Shown: positions 1 to 7,540 of the stretch, piece by piece
How the letters are laid out: each line of letters begins with the position of its first letter
Position numbering within the stretch: position 1 is the first letter of the stretch
Source: an uncultured Lachnospiraceae bacterium
GTDB lineage: Bacteria > Bacillota > Clostridia > Lachnospirales > Lachnospiraceae
Direction: 5' to 3'
Assembly (NCBI GenBank): GCA_902476265.1
Contig: CABSCP010000015.1
Span: forward strand, 18,590-82,589
Length of the DNA: 64,000 nt
The notes under the pieces: model-generated
Told to the model about the DNA's origin: nothing
The model's input: the letters and a program-made list of their open reading frames with translations, nothing else
Database searches by the model: none
Program-made: the position numbers and the translations under genes

Positions 1-36
1 ATTTTCTTTTTGCGTTCTTCAAATAATTTTTCCATA
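1..36 (-). CDS. rnr: Probable RNase R, first 12 codons only
   Basis: The window edge cuts this gene. An ATG on the minus strand at 34-36 opens a frame reading MEKLFEERKKK, preceded by a purine-rich GAGAGAAG ribosome binding site. RNase R is a 3'-to-5' exoribonuclease, and secG-rnr-smpB is a common gene order in Firmicutes. The identification rests on that context (secG directly upstream on the same strand) and on a charged N-terminus typical of the family. No catalytic part is visible, so the name is an inference. Confidence 0.45.
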
Positions 37-75
37 CTTCTCTCCATCGGGATTTTTTCATCCCTGATATACATA

Positions 76-104
76 AAAGCACCCCGCTTGTGACGGAGTG
101 CTTT
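76..104 (-). terminator. Hairpin between secG and the next gene
   Basis: AAAGCAC and GTGCTTT arms (76-82 and 98-104) pair, with further CCG/CGG pairing inside. On the minus strand the stem is followed by TTTTATG. It lies after the secG stop and about 40 bp before the downstream start, so it may act as a terminator or a partial read-through attenuator. Confidence 0.6.
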
Positions 105-127
105 CGTAACTTTCTAAAATCTCATTC

Positions 128-376
128 TCAATCCCAAATTCTTGATATATTCAGGATTACTGCAACAACAATAAAGCCAACAGCGAGCCATTTGGTAATC
201 TTCACAAGAAGGCCTTCCATGGAACGTCCCTTGTTCTTTCCCCAATAAGTCTCAGCTGCGCCGCTGATTGCTCCAAGACCAGCTGTCTTGCCTTCCTGCA
301 TTAAAACTAAAACCGTCAATGCGATACACGCTAATATAAAAACAACTGTCAGAATAATTCTCAGAATTTCCATCAT
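128..376 (-). CDS. secG: Protein-export membrane protein SecG
   Basis: An 82-residue protein with two hydrophobic segments (about residues 2-24 and 60-78). They flank a polar cytoplasmic loop containing the family's conserved LMQEGKTAGLG and a downstream aromatic-Trp-Gly-Lys motif. This matches SecG, the accessory subunit of the SecYEG protein-conducting channel in the cytoplasmic membrane. Length and topology are normal. Two ATGs in a row (376 and 373) follow a GGGAGG site; either could be the start. A promoter with a palindrome across its -10 box sits just upstream. Confidence 0.93.
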   Translation of the reverse strand: MMEILRIILTVVFILACIALTVLVLMQEGKTAGLGAISGAAETYWGKNKGRSMEGLLVKITKWLAVGFIVVAVILNISRIWD

Positions 377-397
377 TACACCTCCCAGCGCTAAACA

Positions 398-432
398 AGG
401 TTTATTCTATCATAAACCTGTCCGCATTTCAA
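398..432 (-). promoter_or_regulatory. secG promoter with palindrome over the -10 box
   Basis: Minus strand: -35 TTGAAA (427-432), 17-bp spacer, -10 TAGAAT (404-409). A perfect 8-bp inverted repeat AGGTTTAT/ATAAACCT (398-405 and 412-419) covers the -10, so it could be an operator or simply AT-rich symmetry. Confidence 0.6.
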
Positions 433-464
433 GGAAATTATTCCAGATTTTTTCAAAATATTAC

Positions 465-694
465 GCAGTACCGGCCATCCTTTGGGCAGCTCCTTCCGGC
501 AGACAGCGTTACGAGGCAGACAGACGTCCCTGTAAGGGGCGTTATAAACGCGCCGGCATTTGGGCAGCGTATTTTGCTGCCCTATGTGCCGCTGCGCATT
601 TATCCGAGCGCAAGCGTCCCCTCTAAGGGACGTCTGTCTGCCTCGTAACGCTGGCTGTCGGAAGGGGCTGCACAGGGGATGGCCGGAACCTGTG
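465..694. repeat. Large imperfect palindrome, copy 1 of a dispersed element
   Basis: This 230-bp intergenic element is self-complementary almost end to end. The clearest arms are 486-531 and 626-671 (about 46 bp, few mismatches), and symmetry continues outward through GGCCATCC/GGATGGCC. The centre (530-623) is a 94-bp core that matches the reverse complement of 33571-33664 at about 86 positions by eye. Inside it, the hairpin GGGCAGC/GCTGCCC (562-582) has counterpart GGGCTGC/GCAGCCC in the other copy: a paired, compensating change. It lies between secG (diverging to the left) and the 3' end of oppA1. No protein-coding gene is credible here. Confidence 0.85.
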
Positions 695-773
695 AACCCG
701 TATCTAAAGAGTAAGTATTTTAAAAATCATATTGTGCTTTCATATACCTTCCTTGGACAAGGGAATACACAAA

Positions 774-799
774 AACGCTGCGGCAAAAGCCGCAGCGTT
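774..799 (-). terminator. Rho-independent terminator of oppA1
   Basis: Perfect 11-bp stem AACGCTGCGGC/GCCGCAGCGTT with an AAAA loop. On the minus strand it is followed by TTTTTGTG, 17 bp beyond the oppA1 stop codon. Confidence 0.9.
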
Positions 800-815
800 C
801 TATTTCTATCTGTGA

Positions 816-2621
816 TTATCTGCCGAACTGCATGTCGTTGTTGCCGGAGTTTGTCTCCCACATTTCAAGCATGTTGATCGGGTCATTGTAGTCTGCCAGC
901 CAGCCTTCACGACAGAAGTCAAATTTGCCTTCTTTTCTTTCGTTCAGGAATACAGACCATTCACGAGTCTCAACGGTTACGTTGATACCGATTGCTGCAA
1001 GATCCTGCTGGATTGCTTCACCGATCTTAACGTTACCTTCGGAATCATTTGTCAGGTATGTCATGCTGATCGGTGTATTTGCAGAAAGCATGCCGCTCTC
1101 GTCAAATTCGTAACCGGCACTCTCTAACAGAGAGATTGCTTCTTCCAGGTTTGCGTCGTAAGCTTCTTCGCTCGCATCATAGTAACCCATCTGCTCTTCT
1201 AACGGATATGTATAATCCGCATCGTTTGCTCTGAACACGCCGCCCCGGCCATCAGCCATACCGGTAGGAATGAAAGTATTTGCAACTTCCTGTTCAGCCT
1301 GTGCGATGGTATCAACGATGTACTGACGATCGATCAGCAGTGTGATCGCTTTTCTCATTGCAGCCGCCTGTTCGATTGTCTTGCCCTTGAACAGATCGCT
1401 GTTTACATTAAAGCCTGCATAATAAGTTCCCAGTGTGGGGATCTTGTGATATTCAGGTGTTGTCTTAACAGTAGCCATCATATCAGTAGCAATGGTATCT
1501 GCAAACTGCAGGGAACCATCCTTAAATGCATTGTAGATAGCGGTATCATCAGAACTCAGCATGAAGTTGATTTTCTTTAAAGATACCTTATCTGCTGCCC
1601 AATAGTTGGGGTTGGGTTCATAAGTCATGGATTCGTTGTGTTTCCACTCTGTCAGCTGCATCGGACCGGAGGTAACAAAGCCCGCTTCCAGTGCCCATGC
1701 GCCGGGGTTCTCAGCAGCGCCCTCAGCTGTTGTTACAGCCTGTTCGGGAACGGGATAGAATGCAGGGAATGCACACAGGTCAAGGAAGTATGCGCAGGGA
1801 GCTTTCAGATTAACGGTAAAGGTCTTGCCGTCTTCGGAAGCTGCGATATCCAGTGTGCCGTCATCCTTGGTTGCAATGCTGTCTGCCAGGTAAGCGTAGT
1901 CAGCGCCGGTGTTAGGATCAGCCAGTCTGTTCCAGCTGTAAACAACATCGCTGGCATCCAAAGCTTCGCCGTCGGACCACTTCAGACCGTCTCTCATGGT
2001 GAATGTATAGGTCATGCCGTCTTCACTCATCTCATAGGATTCTGCCAGTTCAGGTGTCAGCGCGCCGTTCTCATCATAAGCGAACAGACCGGAAAATCCC
2101 AGAATAGCCAGACAAGCGCCGTCAACGGTTGTGTTCAGAGCCGGATCCAGTTTATCGGGTTCAGATGCAACCTGAAGGGCCAGCTGATTGTCAGGTGTCT
2201 TGGCAAAACCAAAATATTTGAAACCGAACATATTTGCATAAATGCCTTCTACATCGGTTTTCTGCAGATAAACATCATTGTAGTAATACAGCGGAATCAC
2301 TGCCCATGTGCTCATCAGTTCATCTTCCGCTTCATGCATCATCGCTTCACGCTTAGCCAGGTCTGTTTCAACTCTAATTGCAGCGATTCTTTCGTCATAT
2401 TTTTCCCATGCGGGTGCAGCTTCGCTGCTGGGGCCATGCTCTGTCGCTGCCGCAGCACCGTCTGTGCTCTCCGTTGCAGTATTCTCAGCGGGAGCTTCTG
2501 TTGCTGTGCTTTCAGCCGCAGGTGCATTGGATTCTGCGGGTGCAGGTGTAGAACCACAGCCGGCAAGTGAACCGAACGCCATGCAAGCAGCCAACACTAA
2601 TGCCAGATACTTCTTCTTCAT
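816..2621 (-). CDS. Oligopeptide-binding lipoprotein (SBP_bac_5), apparently circularly permuted
   Basis: 601 residues. A lipoprotein signal ends at LAGC (Cys22), followed by a long Ala/Glu/Thr linker to about residue 66. The body is an OppA/SBP family 5 solute receptor that delivers peptides to the OppBCDF permease at the outer face of the membrane. The order of parts is odd. Residues about 71-140 (YDERIAAIR, HEAEDELM, AVIPLYYYNDVYL, FGFKYFGFA) are the segment that normally forms the C-terminus of OppA proteins. The usual mature N-terminus (LALQVASEPDKLDPALN) follows at about 147. The protein then stops at SGNNDMQFGR, just where that tail would normally start. This is a circular permutation with nothing obviously lost. 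The gene has its own promoter and terminator and lies downstream of oppBCDF. Confidence 0.9.
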   Translation of the reverse strand: MKKKYLALVLAACMAFGSLAGCGSTPAPAESNAPAAESTATEAPAENTATESTDGAAAATEHGPSSEAAPAWEKYDERIAAIRVETDLAKREAMMHEAEDELMSTWAVIPLYYYNDVYLQKTDVEGIYANMFGFKYFGFAKTPDNQLALQVASEPDKLDPALNTTVDGACLAILGFSGLFAYDENGALTPELAESYEMSEDGMTYTFTMRDGLKWSDGEALDASDVVYSWNRLADPNTGADYAYLADSIATKDDGTLDIAASEDGKTFTVNLKAPCAYFLDLCAFPAFYPVPEQAVTTAEGAAENPGAWALEAGFVTSGPMQLTEWKHNESMTYEPNPNYWAADKVSLKKINFMLSSDDTAIYNAFKDGSLQFADTIATDMMATVKTTPEYHKIPTLGTYYAGFNVNSDLFKGKTIEQAAAMRKAITLLIDRQYIVDTIAQAEQEVANTFIPTGMADGRGGVFRANDADYTYPLEEQMGYYDASEEAYDANLEEAISLLESAGYEFDESGMLSANTPISMTYLTNDSEGNVKIGEAIQQDLAAIGINVTVETREWSVFLNERKEGKFDFCREGWLADYNDPINMLEMWETNSGNNDMQFGR

Positions 2622-2689
2622 AATAGTTTCCTCCTATAAGATATAATCGGGAACAAATCCACTGCAAAGCAGTATTTCTTTATTCCTTT

Positions 2690-2744
2690 AACATGCTGTA
2701 GCATGTTTAGCACTTATTATAACTCGACACTTTATAAAAGTAAA
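2690..2744 (-). promoter_or_regulatory. oppA1 promoter and leader palindrome
   Basis: Minus strand: -35 TTTACT (2739-2744), 17-bp spacer, -10 TATAAT (2716-2721), start expected near 2709. Immediately downstream is the inverted repeat AACATGCT/AGCATGTT (2690-2707), placed like an operator or a 5' mRNA hairpin. A further small repeat ACTGC/GCAGT lies at 2661-2673 before the AGGAGG site. The promoter makes oppA1 an independent unit from the oppBCDF genes. Confidence 0.7.
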
Positions 2745-2811
2745 GCAAAAAATCCAATTTTGTCAGGTTTTTGCTGTATTTTGACGTCATATTCTCCAAT
2801 TTGCAAAAAAA

Positions 2812-2834
2812 CGGCCTGACCAAAGGCCAAGCCG
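2812..2834 (-). terminator. Terminator of the oppBCDF-1 operon
   Basis: Ten-base-pair stem CGGCTTGGCC/GGTCAGGCCG (minus strand, two G-U pairs), TTT loop, followed by seven T residues. It ends the transcript coming from oppF1 before the oppA1 promoter. Confidence 0.88.
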
Positions 2835-2871
2835 CTAAAAATATTGCCGAAAAAAGGAATCTGACCCTGAC

Positions 2872-2995
2872 GGTCAACCGTAGCTGACATCTGTCCGCTT
2901 TCAGCGGGCTCTCCCCTTCGGGGAATGGAACCGCCTTGACCAGAGGTCAAGCCGTAGCTGACATCTGCTCGCTTTCAGCGGGCTCGCAGATGTCA
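2872..2995. repeat. Two direct repeats with hairpins after oppF1
   Basis: Two copies of a roughly 40-bp sequence (2872-2911 and 2945-2985) share GTAGCTGACATCTG and CTTTCAGCGGGCTC. The second copy is also part of a hairpin, TGACATCTGC (2959-2968) with GCAGATGTCA (2986-2995), whose outer arm includes the oppF1 stop codon. Another small stem, CCCC/GGGG, lies between the copies (2914-2922). With the terminator at 2812 they form a structured 3' end for the opp1 transcript, perhaps blocking exonucleases. Confidence 0.65.
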
Positions 2996-3973
2996 TTTGT
3001 TCCAGCAGGCTACCTGGTGGCCGTTTCCTCTGTCGGTCAGGGTCGGGCACTCCTGGGCACAGCGTTCCGTGGCATATTTGCAGCGGGTACGGAATGCACA
3101 GCCGCTGGGCATATGCAGCGGGCTTGGCACGTCCCCTTCCAGCACGATACGCTGGCGCTCTTTCGCCATTTTGGGATCCGGATAGGGAACCGCGGAAAGC
3201 AGGGACTGGGTATAGGGATGAATGGGATTCTCATTGAGATCGTTGGCATCCGCAATTTCCACGATCCTGCCCAGGTACATCACCGCAATCCTGTCGGAAA
3301 TATGGTGTACCACCAGAAGGTCATGAGCGATGAACAGATATGCCACGCCCAATTTATCCTGGAGCTCTTCAAACATGTTGATGACCTGCGCCTGGATGGA
3401 AACGTCCAGCGCGCTGACGGCCTCGTCGCAGACGATGAATTTGGGATCCGTTGCAAGCGCCCGGGCGATGCCGATACGCTGTCTCTGTCCGCCCGAAAAT
3501 TCATGGGCATAACGGGTCGCATGTTCCGCATTCAGTCCTACCAACTCCATCAGCTGCAGGATCCGGTCTCTTCTCTCCCCTTTGGATTTATAAAGCTTAT
3601 GCACATCCAGAGGTTCACCGATGATATCTTCCACTGTCATACGGGGATTTAAGGAAGAATAGGGATCCTGGAATACCATCTGCATCTGCTTTCTCATATG
3701 GCCGATGCTCTTTTCATCCACCCTCTCTCCGTCAAAAAAGATATCCCCGCCTGTAGGCGTATATAAATGCAGCAAGGAACGGCCCACAGTCGTTTTGCCG
3801 CAGCCGGATTCTCCAACCAGTCCCAGTGTTTCACCGGGTTTTATCGCAAAGGATACGCCGTCAACCGCTTTTAAGGGAAGCGTTTTCATGAAGCCGACTT
3901 TAATCGGAAAATACTGCTTCAATCCGTTGACTTCTACCAGATATCCGTTATTAGATGCTGTTTCCTTACTCAC
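2993..3973 (-). CDS. oppF: Oligopeptide ABC transporter ATPase OppF
   Basis: 326 residues with a complete nucleotide-binding domain: Walker A GESGCGKTT (about 53-61), Q-loop in MVFQDPYSSLNP, signature FSGGQRQR, Walker B FIVCDEAVSALD, and H-loop IAHD. The C-terminal oligo/dipeptide extension has the HPYTQSLLSAVP motif and a Cys-rich end (CAFRTRCKYA, CAQECP) that in this family often binds an Fe-S cluster. It hydrolyses ATP at the cytoplasmic side to drive peptide import with OppD. The start overlaps the oppD1 stop by 4 bp, indicating translational coupling. It is the last gene of the opp1 operon. Confidence 0.93.
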   Translation of the reverse strand: MSKETASNNGYLVEVNGLKQYFPIKVGFMKTLPLKAVDGVSFAIKPGETLGLVGESGCGKTTVGRSLLHLYTPTGGDIFFDGERVDEKSIGHMRKQMQMVFQDPYSSLNPRMTVEDIIGEPLDVHKLYKSKGERRDRILQLMELVGLNAEHATRYAHEFSGGQRQRIGIARALATDPKFIVCDEAVSALDVSIQAQVINMFEELQDKLGVAYLFIAHDLLVVHHISDRIAVMYLGRIVEIADANDLNENPIHPYTQSLLSAVPYPDPKMAKERQRIVLEGDVPSPLHMPSGCAFRTRCKYATERCAQECPTLTDRGNGHQVACWNK

Positions 3974-4971
3974 TGTCTGCCTCCTTTCTCTGCTTCCATG
4001 GCAGCCTTAACGTTCAGCCAGCAGGACGCAAAATGTCCGTCCGGCATCTGCATTTCGGGAGGCTGCTCCTCAATACAGATCTTCATCGCTTCTTCACAGC
4101 GGGGGCAGAATGCACACCCTTTGGGCATGTTCAGAAGATTGATGGGGGTACCGGGAATGGGCCTTAGCTTCTCCCCGATTTTATCCACATTAGGAATGGA
4201 CTTTAAAAGCCCTTTCGTATATTCATGATGGGGACGATAGAAAATATCATCCGCTGTTCCTCTTTCGCAGACACGGCCGCCGTACATGACGATGATTTCA
4301 TCGCACATATCGGCAATGACGCCCAGATCATGGGTTACCATGATGATCGCCATTCCCATTTTCTTCTGCAGATCCTGCATCAGCTCCAGAATCTGCGCCT
4401 GAATGGTCACATCCAGGGCTGTGGTGGGTTCATCTGCGATCAGCAGATCCGGTTCGCAGGCCAGGGCCATGGCGATCATGACACGCTGACGCATGCCGCC
4501 GGAAAGCTCATACGGATACTGTTTCACACGTTTTTCGGGTTCGTTTACGCCAACCAGAGCCAGCATTTCAATTGCCCTGGCCTCTGCTTCTTTTCCTTTG
4601 CGGGACGTATGCAGTTCAATCGCCTCCCGCAGCTGCATCCCGATGGTAAACACCGGATTTAAGCTGGTCATGGGATCCTGGAAAATGATGGAACAACATT
4701 TTCCGCGGAAGGACCGCATCTGTTTCTCCGAATATTTGGTGATATCATCCCCTTTAAAAAGCACTTTTCCTTCTTTAATGCTGCCGTTTTTCTCCAGAAT
4801 CTGCATGATGGAATAAGCCGTTACAGATTTGCCGGACCCGGACTCGCCCACGATACCGAGGATTTTGCCCTTGTCCAGATTGAAGGAAACGCCGTTTACT
4901 GCCATAACCTCCCCGTTATCGGTGGTGAAGGAGGTGTGCAGGTTCTGTACGGAAAGTATATTTTCACTCAT
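3970..4971 (-). CDS. oppD: Oligopeptide ABC transporter ATPase OppD
   Basis: 333 residues. Walker A GESGSGKSV, Q-loop IIFQDPMTSLNPV, signature LSGGMRQRVMIA, Walker B LLIADEPTTALD, and H-loop VTHDLGV are all intact. The OppD-type C-terminus has HEYTKGLL, the PIPGTP motif and a Cys cluster (CAFCPRCEEA, CIEEQPP). It partners OppF in powering peptide uptake. It sits 4 bp from the oppC1 stop and overlaps oppF1, so the operon is tightly packed. Confidence 0.93.
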   Translation of the reverse strand: MSENILSVQNLHTSFTTDNGEVMAVNGVSFNLDKGKILGIVGESGSGKSVTAYSIMQILEKNGSIKEGKVLFKGDDITKYSEKQMRSFRGKCCSIIFQDPMTSLNPVFTIGMQLREAIELHTSRKGKEAEARAIEMLALVGVNEPEKRVKQYPYELSGGMRQRVMIAMALACEPDLLIADEPTTALDVTIQAQILELMQDLQKKMGMAIIMVTHDLGVIADMCDEIIVMYGGRVCERGTADDIFYRPHHEYTKGLLKSIPNVDKIGEKLRPIPGTPINLLNMPKGCAFCPRCEEAMKICIEEQPPEMQMPDGHFASCWLNVKAAMEAEKGGRQ

Positions 4972-4975
4972 AGTC

Positions 4976-6058
4976 TTACCTCCTTAACTTGGGATCGAAC
5001 GCATCCCGCAGACCATCGCCCAACAGGTTGAAGGCCAGCGTGATCAGACAGATCATGATTGCCGGGAAAATCAGTTTATAGGAATACTCCGTAATGCCGG
5101 CGCGGGCCGCATTTGCCAGCGAACCCAGAGAAGGCATGGGAGCCTGTACGCCCAGACCGATAAAGCTTAAGAAACTCTCCGTGAAAATCGCGGAAGGAAT
5201 CTGCAGGGCCGCTGCGATGATGATGACGCTGACGGAGTTGGGCAGAATATGCTTTCTGATAATCCGTCCTGCCTTTGCGCCGCTGACCTGCGCCGCAAGC
5301 ACATATTCATTCTGTTTGATGGTCAAAATCTGACCGCGGACCATTCTGGCCATACCGGTCCAGTACAGCAGACCGAATACAATGAACAAAGATAACATAT
5401 TGGTGCCGATTTTCTGCAGCATGGGGAACTGATCCACATTCAGGATTTCCCGCAGTACCACGGACAGGAGCACCACCATCAGCATATCGGGAAGGGAATA
5501 GATAATGTCCACGATACGCATCATGATCAGGTCCACTTTCCCGCCGAAGTAGCCGGATATACTGCCGTAAATGACGCCGATGATCAGGACCAGGATGGCT
5601 GCAAACAGACCCACGGTCAGAGAAACCCTGGTGCCGTAAACCACGCGGACAAAGTAATCGCGTCCCATTTCATCGGTACCCATAATATGAGGGAACACTT
5701 TGCCGCCCTCGGCCATATAAGCCTGCTCCTTTTCGGAATATTCAAAGGGCGCCATGTTGGTGGCAGTCTTATCACGCTTTCCGTTTACTGTAATGATCTG
5801 GGAATAGCTATAGGGAACTACGTGGGGCACAATGAAAATCATGCCGATGATCAGGATCAGTACGATAATACTGCCCACCGCCAGCGGATTTTTCATCAGT
5901 TTGCGCATGCCGTCTTTGAAGAAAGAAACGGATTCGCTCATGACTTCCTGCTGTTTCTTTTCTTCCTCCGTCGCCTTTTCAAACTTCTTTAAGTCTATCT
6001 GAAAACTCAAAGGAGACTTTTTCGGCATTTTATCGTTATTGTTGATTTCGTTACTCAT
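4976..6058 (-). CDS. oppC: Oligopeptide permease OppC
   Basis: About 360 residues starting at the ATG after AAGGAGGCCTGAC (6058). It is an inner-membrane permease with one N-terminal helix (about 75-98), an external loop, and then the BPD_transp_1 domain. That domain has the family motifs HIMGTDEMGRDYF, GTRVSLTVGL and the EAA loop, where AAQVSGAKAGRIIRKHILPN couples to the ATPases. The C-terminus LLGDGLRDAFDPKLRR is the standard OppC end. A charged cytoplasmic N-terminus of about 70 residues precedes the first helix. An upstream in-frame start at 6115 is possible but has no ribosome site and would overlap oppB1. Confidence 0.92.
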   Translation of the reverse strand: MSNEINNNDKMPKKSPLSFQIDLKKFEKATEEEKKQQEVMSESVSFFKDGMRKLMKNPLAVGSIIVLILIIGMIFIVPHVVPYSYSQIITVNGKRDKTATNMAPFEYSEKEQAYMAEGGKVFPHIMGTDEMGRDYFVRVVYGTRVSLTVGLFAAILVLIIGVIYGSISGYFGGKVDLIMMRIVDIIYSLPDMLMVVLLSVVLREILNVDQFPMLQKIGTNMLSLFIVFGLLYWTGMARMVRGQILTIKQNEYVLAAQVSGAKAGRIIRKHILPNSVSVIIIAAALQIPSAIFTESFLSFIGLGVQAPMPSLGSLANAARAGITEYSYKLIFPAIMICLITLAFNLLGDGLRDAFDPKLRR

Positions 6059-6074
6059 GTCAGGCCTCCTTCTC

Positions 6075-6986
6075 TTAATCAAGTTTAATTCTCGGGTCCA
6101 CAAGCTTGTAGACAATATCCGTAATCAGGTTCATCGTTACCATCAGCACTGCCAGGAAAATGGTGGTGCCCATGATCTGAGGATAGTCGCGGTTTGTGAT
6201 ACAGTCAACAAACTTCGCGCCCAGTCCGCCGATTGTGAAGATTTTTTCCACAACAAGAGAACCCGTCAGGATGGATGCTGTCATCGGCCCCACATAGGTG
6301 ATGACCGGAATCAGCGCATTGCGCAGGGTATGCTTAAAGATAACTTTCCACTGTGCCACGCCCTTTGCCCGCGCCGTCCGGACATAATCCTGTCCCAGCG
6401 CATCCAGCATACTCGTCTTGGTCAGACGGGTGATATATGCCATGGGATAAGCCGCCAGGGAAATGACCGGCAGAATGTAGCTCTGGGAGTCAACGCTCCA
6501 TACGGGCACCCACTTTAACTTCACGGCAAAAACCAACAGCAAAAGCGTTGCCAGCACAAAGCTGGGCAATGACGTAAACAAGGTGGAAAAGAAAATGATC
6601 AGTCTGTCAGGCAGCTTATTTCTGGTGAGGGCTGCAAGACTTCCGAATATAACGCCCAGGATCAGGGCAACAATAATTGCCATGCCTCCAAGCTTTGCGG
6701 AAACCGCAAAGGACTCAAAGATGATCGTTTTGATCTCACGGCCTGTTTTGGTGGAAATTCCAAAATCTCCGTGCAGCAGGTTGTTCATATACATGACAAA
6801 CTGCTCCGGCACCGGCTTATCCAGATTAAACCGCTGCTCCAGTACTGCTCTTACTTCAGGTGAAATTGCTTTTTCTCCGTCGAACGGGCCGCCGGGTATT
6901 GCGTTCATCGCAAAAAACGTGATCGCACAGACGATAAAAACCGTTACAATCGCAAGAAAAATTCTCTTTACAACGTACTTCGCCAA
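6075..6986 (-). CDS. oppB: Oligopeptide permease OppB
   Basis: 303 residues. I place the start at a TTG (6984-6986) because AAAGGAG lies 9 nt before it and the protein then begins AKYVVKRIFLAI, the usual OppB start; an in-frame ATG at 7025 has no comparable site. Six membrane segments are visible. Family motifs include GDFGIS in the first external loop, GLPSFVLATLLL-like FTSLPSFVLATL, and the EAA loop YVRTARAKGVAQWKVIFKHTLRNALIPV. It is the first gene of the opp1 operon, preceded by a promoter and a terminator-like leader hairpin. Confidence 0.92.
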   Translation of the reverse strand: MAKYVVKRIFLAIVTVFIVCAITFFAMNAIPGGPFDGEKAISPEVRAVLEQRFNLDKPVPEQFVMYMNNLLHGDFGISTKTGREIKTIIFESFAVSAKLGGMAIIVALILGVIFGSLAALTRNKLPDRLIIFFSTLFTSLPSFVLATLLLLVFAVKLKWVPVWSVDSQSYILPVISLAAYPMAYITRLTKTSMLDALGQDYVRTARAKGVAQWKVIFKHTLRNALIPVITYVGPMTASILTGSLVVEKIFTIGGLGAKFVDCITNRDYPQIMGTTIFLAVLMVTMNLITDIVYKLVDPRIKLD

Positions 6987-7068
6987 CTGTATACACTCCT
7001 TTTCTTTTGGTATGTCCGCACACAAGATACAACCATTCGTTCAGCGGCGGACAATGACGCCTAAATAA

Positions 7069-7115
7069 AAATCCCATACATCACTTCGCTAGTGCAGTAA
7101 TGCGCCATGGGATTT
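7069..7115 (-). terminator. Terminator-like hairpin in the opp1 leader
   Basis: AAATCCCAT (7069-7077) pairs with ATGGGATTT (7107-7115), with a CACT/AGTG stem nested inside. On the minus strand a T-rich run (TTTTTATTTAG) follows. It lies between the opp1 promoter (7133-7161) and oppB1, beginning about 11 nt after the expected transcript start. It is therefore either an attenuator or a 5' structure rather than the end of the previous operon, which has its own terminator at 7204-7229. Confidence 0.65.
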
Positions 7116-7132
7116 CTTCTTCATTGTGTTAA

Positions 7133-7161
7133 ACTATATCATAAAATAAATGTCGATGCAA
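7133..7161 (-). promoter_or_regulatory. Promoter of the oppBCDF-1 operon
   Basis: Minus strand: -35 TTGCAT (7156-7161), 17-bp spacer, -10 TATAGT (7133-7138). It points into the hairpin leader and then oppB1. Confidence 0.7.
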
Positions 7162-7203
7162 GATTTTTTTCTCTGTAAAAATGAGGAAGTCTGTAAAAAA
7201 ATA

Positions 7204-7229
7204 AGCCGGGCGCAGTATCACGCCCGGCT
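7204..7229 (-). terminator. Terminator of the opp2 operon
   Basis: Stem AGCCGGGCG/CGCCCGGCT (7204-7212, 7221-7229) followed on the minus strand by TATTTTTTTAC, just after the stop of the small membrane protein. Confidence 0.88.
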
Positions 7230-7234
7230 CATTT

Positions 7235-7504
7235 TCATCTCAGCCATATGAATACACAGAACAAAATGAACACAAAAGCTGCTCCCACAAAGATGGTTCC
7301 GATCAGCAGTCCGGCTGCCAGCGCGCCCTTCATTGCCGAAAAAATCTGCTGCCAGGATGCCGGCTGCCGTGCATTTTGTCCGCCTGTACTCCGCCCTGTT
7401 TCCAGAGCGCTTTTTTTATTTTTTTCCCGATACCAGGGCATGCCTTCCAGATTCATATCGGCAATTGTCCTGCCATCGTCCTCAAAATCCGTCTTTTTTC
7501 CCAT
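7235..7504 (-). CDS. Small single-pass membrane protein, unknown
   Basis: 89 residues beginning MGKKTDFEDD at an ATG preceded by TTGAGGAGATCC; an in-frame upstream ATG region to 7516 lacks a ribosome site. The first 60 residues are polar and charged, and the last about 28 form a hydrophobic helix (LAAGLLIGTIFVGAAFVFIL) ending with Trp-Leu-Arg at the membrane. It is the last gene of the opp2 operon, about 36 bp after oppF2 and right before the terminator. I do not recognise the family. Its place suggests an accessory or assembly role for the transporter, but nothing in the sequence proves that. Confidence 0.75.
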   Translation of the reverse strand: MGKKTDFEDDGRTIADMNLEGMPWYREKNKKSALETGRSTGGQNARQPASWQQIFSAMKGALAAGLLIGTIFVGAAFVFILFCVFIWLR

Positions 7505-7540
7505 GGATCTCCTCAATCTTCAAACGATGATGCATGGATA

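Noticed and set aside
465..694. Insertion sequence with transposase
   Set aside because: No transposase frame is present and the element is only about 230 bp; it is better described as a palindromic repeat.
1638..2570. 310-codon open frame on the plus strand antisense to oppA1
   Set aside because: Its translation is Cys/Ser/Gln-rich without any family motif, it lacks a ribosome site, and it mirrors codon bias of oppA1.
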